Assembly (NCBI GenBank): GCA_903927495.1
Contig: CAIYNH010000949.1
Location: 1 to 5,641 of the forward strand
Length of the DNA stretch: 5,641 nt
Reading direction: 5' to 3'
Source of the DNA: an uncultured beta proteobacterium
Lineage (GTDB): Bacteria > Pseudomonadota > Gammaproteobacteria > Burkholderiales > Burkholderiaceae_C
The position numbers and the translations under genes are program-made. The notes under the pieces were generated by a model, which was given only the letters and a program-made list of their open reading frames with translations, had not been told where the DNA came from and did not search any database. This document shows positions 5,315-5,641 of the stretch, piece after piece; the first letter of the stretch is position 1; each line of letters starts with the position of its first letter.

Positions 5315-5641
5315 ATGCAATTATCTGGATTATCATTAGCAATTACTAATAACCTGGGAAATATATTTAACCTTAGAGCAATTAGCACTATAGGCGTAGC
5401 AGGCGCTCAAGGCTTTGGCGTAGGGCTATGTAAAAACCTGCCGTCCGGTTTTGCCAAAATGACTGGAACAGATGATACTGCGTCCGCAAATTATGGCAAC
5501 TATCAGTACACGGATGGCTCGGTTATGTGCTGGATACCTGCCTTTTATTACAAGATCGGTACGGGTAGTAACGGTTTTAATCTTAATATCGTTGATATTA
5601 AAGATTATGCTTACTATGCTGATGTTACTACTGCCAATGCC
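5315..5641 (+). CDS. Putative receptor-binding or spike fibre protein, 3'-truncated by the window edge
   Basis: The frame is open from ATG at 5315 to the right edge (109 residues, no stop), two bases after the spike-base-like gene. Visible motifs are GFGVGLCKNLPSGFAKMTG (33-51), NYGNYQYTDGSVMCWIPAFY (59-78), then YKIG (79-82) and a VDIKDYAYYADVTTANA end. From memory, 'GFGVG.C...LP.G...M.G' with 'NYGNYQ..DGS.M.WIP.FYY.I' occurs at the start of large phage proteins ending in a formylglycine-enzyme or C-type-lectin-like domain, which are host-recognition proteins and sometimes targets of diversity-generating retroelements. That C-terminal part is not visible here. Position after a spike-base-like gene fits a fibre. 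There is no clear ribosome binding site. GC is about 41% by count, below the portal (about 49% in a sampled stretch). Confidence 0.65.
   Translation, partial: MQLSGLSLAITNNLGNIFNLRAISTIGVAGAQGFGVGLCKNLPSGFAKMTGTDDTASANYGNYQYTDGSVMCWIPAFYYKIGTGSNGFNLNIVDIKDYAYYADVTTANA

Noticed and set aside
1..5641. tRNA genes, CRISPR arrays, insertion sequences or attachment sites.
   Set aside because: I looked on both strands and saw no cloverleaf pattern, regularly spaced repeats, transposase motifs or terminal inverted repeats.

Overview
The window looks like the packaging and head-connector segment of a tailed double-stranded DNA phage (or prophage) with podovirus-type architecture. The hallmarks are a small and a large terminase subunit, followed by a T7/epsilon15/BPP-1-style head-to-tail connecting (portal) protein of 553 residues. 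All genes are on the + strand and tightly packed. GC is about 47-50% by eye in the terminase and portal genes. Shine-Dalgarno-like sites and the protein families suggest a proteobacterial host, probably gammaproteobacterial, but no host gene is present to prove it.

Layout. Bases 1-738 hold four small accessory genes: the C-terminal part of a DUF6378-like protein running in from the left edge, a DksA/TraR-like zinc-finger protein, a 43-residue single-pass membrane protein starting at GTG, and a small Cys/His protein. Bases 776-2630 hold the packaging motor (terS and terL, overlapping). Bases 2630-2830 encode a small free-standing helix-turn-helix protein. A short intergenic leader (2831-2882) follows and contains a perfect 9-bp hairpin, with a weak promoter-like sequence just upstream. 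Bases 2883-4762 hold a small proline-rich protein and the portal. Bases 4762-5312 hold two tandem, mutually homologous small beta-rich proteins. The second resembles the head-spike base family of the Rhodobacter gene transfer agent. From 5315 to the right edge runs the N-terminal 109 residues of a larger protein that looks like a phage receptor-binding or fibre protein.

How the genes work together. TerS and TerL recognise and pump DNA through the portal into the prohead. From terL onward most stop/start junctions are the one-base overlap TAATG (2630, 3101, 4762, 5055), and the last is a two-base gap (5312/5315), so translation is probably coupled along the run. Scaffold and major capsid genes are not in the window. 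The spike-base-like pair and the putative receptor-binding gene lie directly after the portal, where many T7-like phages have scaffold and capsid. The most interesting hypothesis is a host-recognition cassette whose last gene may carry a C-type-lectin-like domain and could be the target of a diversity-generating retroelement beyond the right edge. That part is inference, because the diagnostic region is not in the window.
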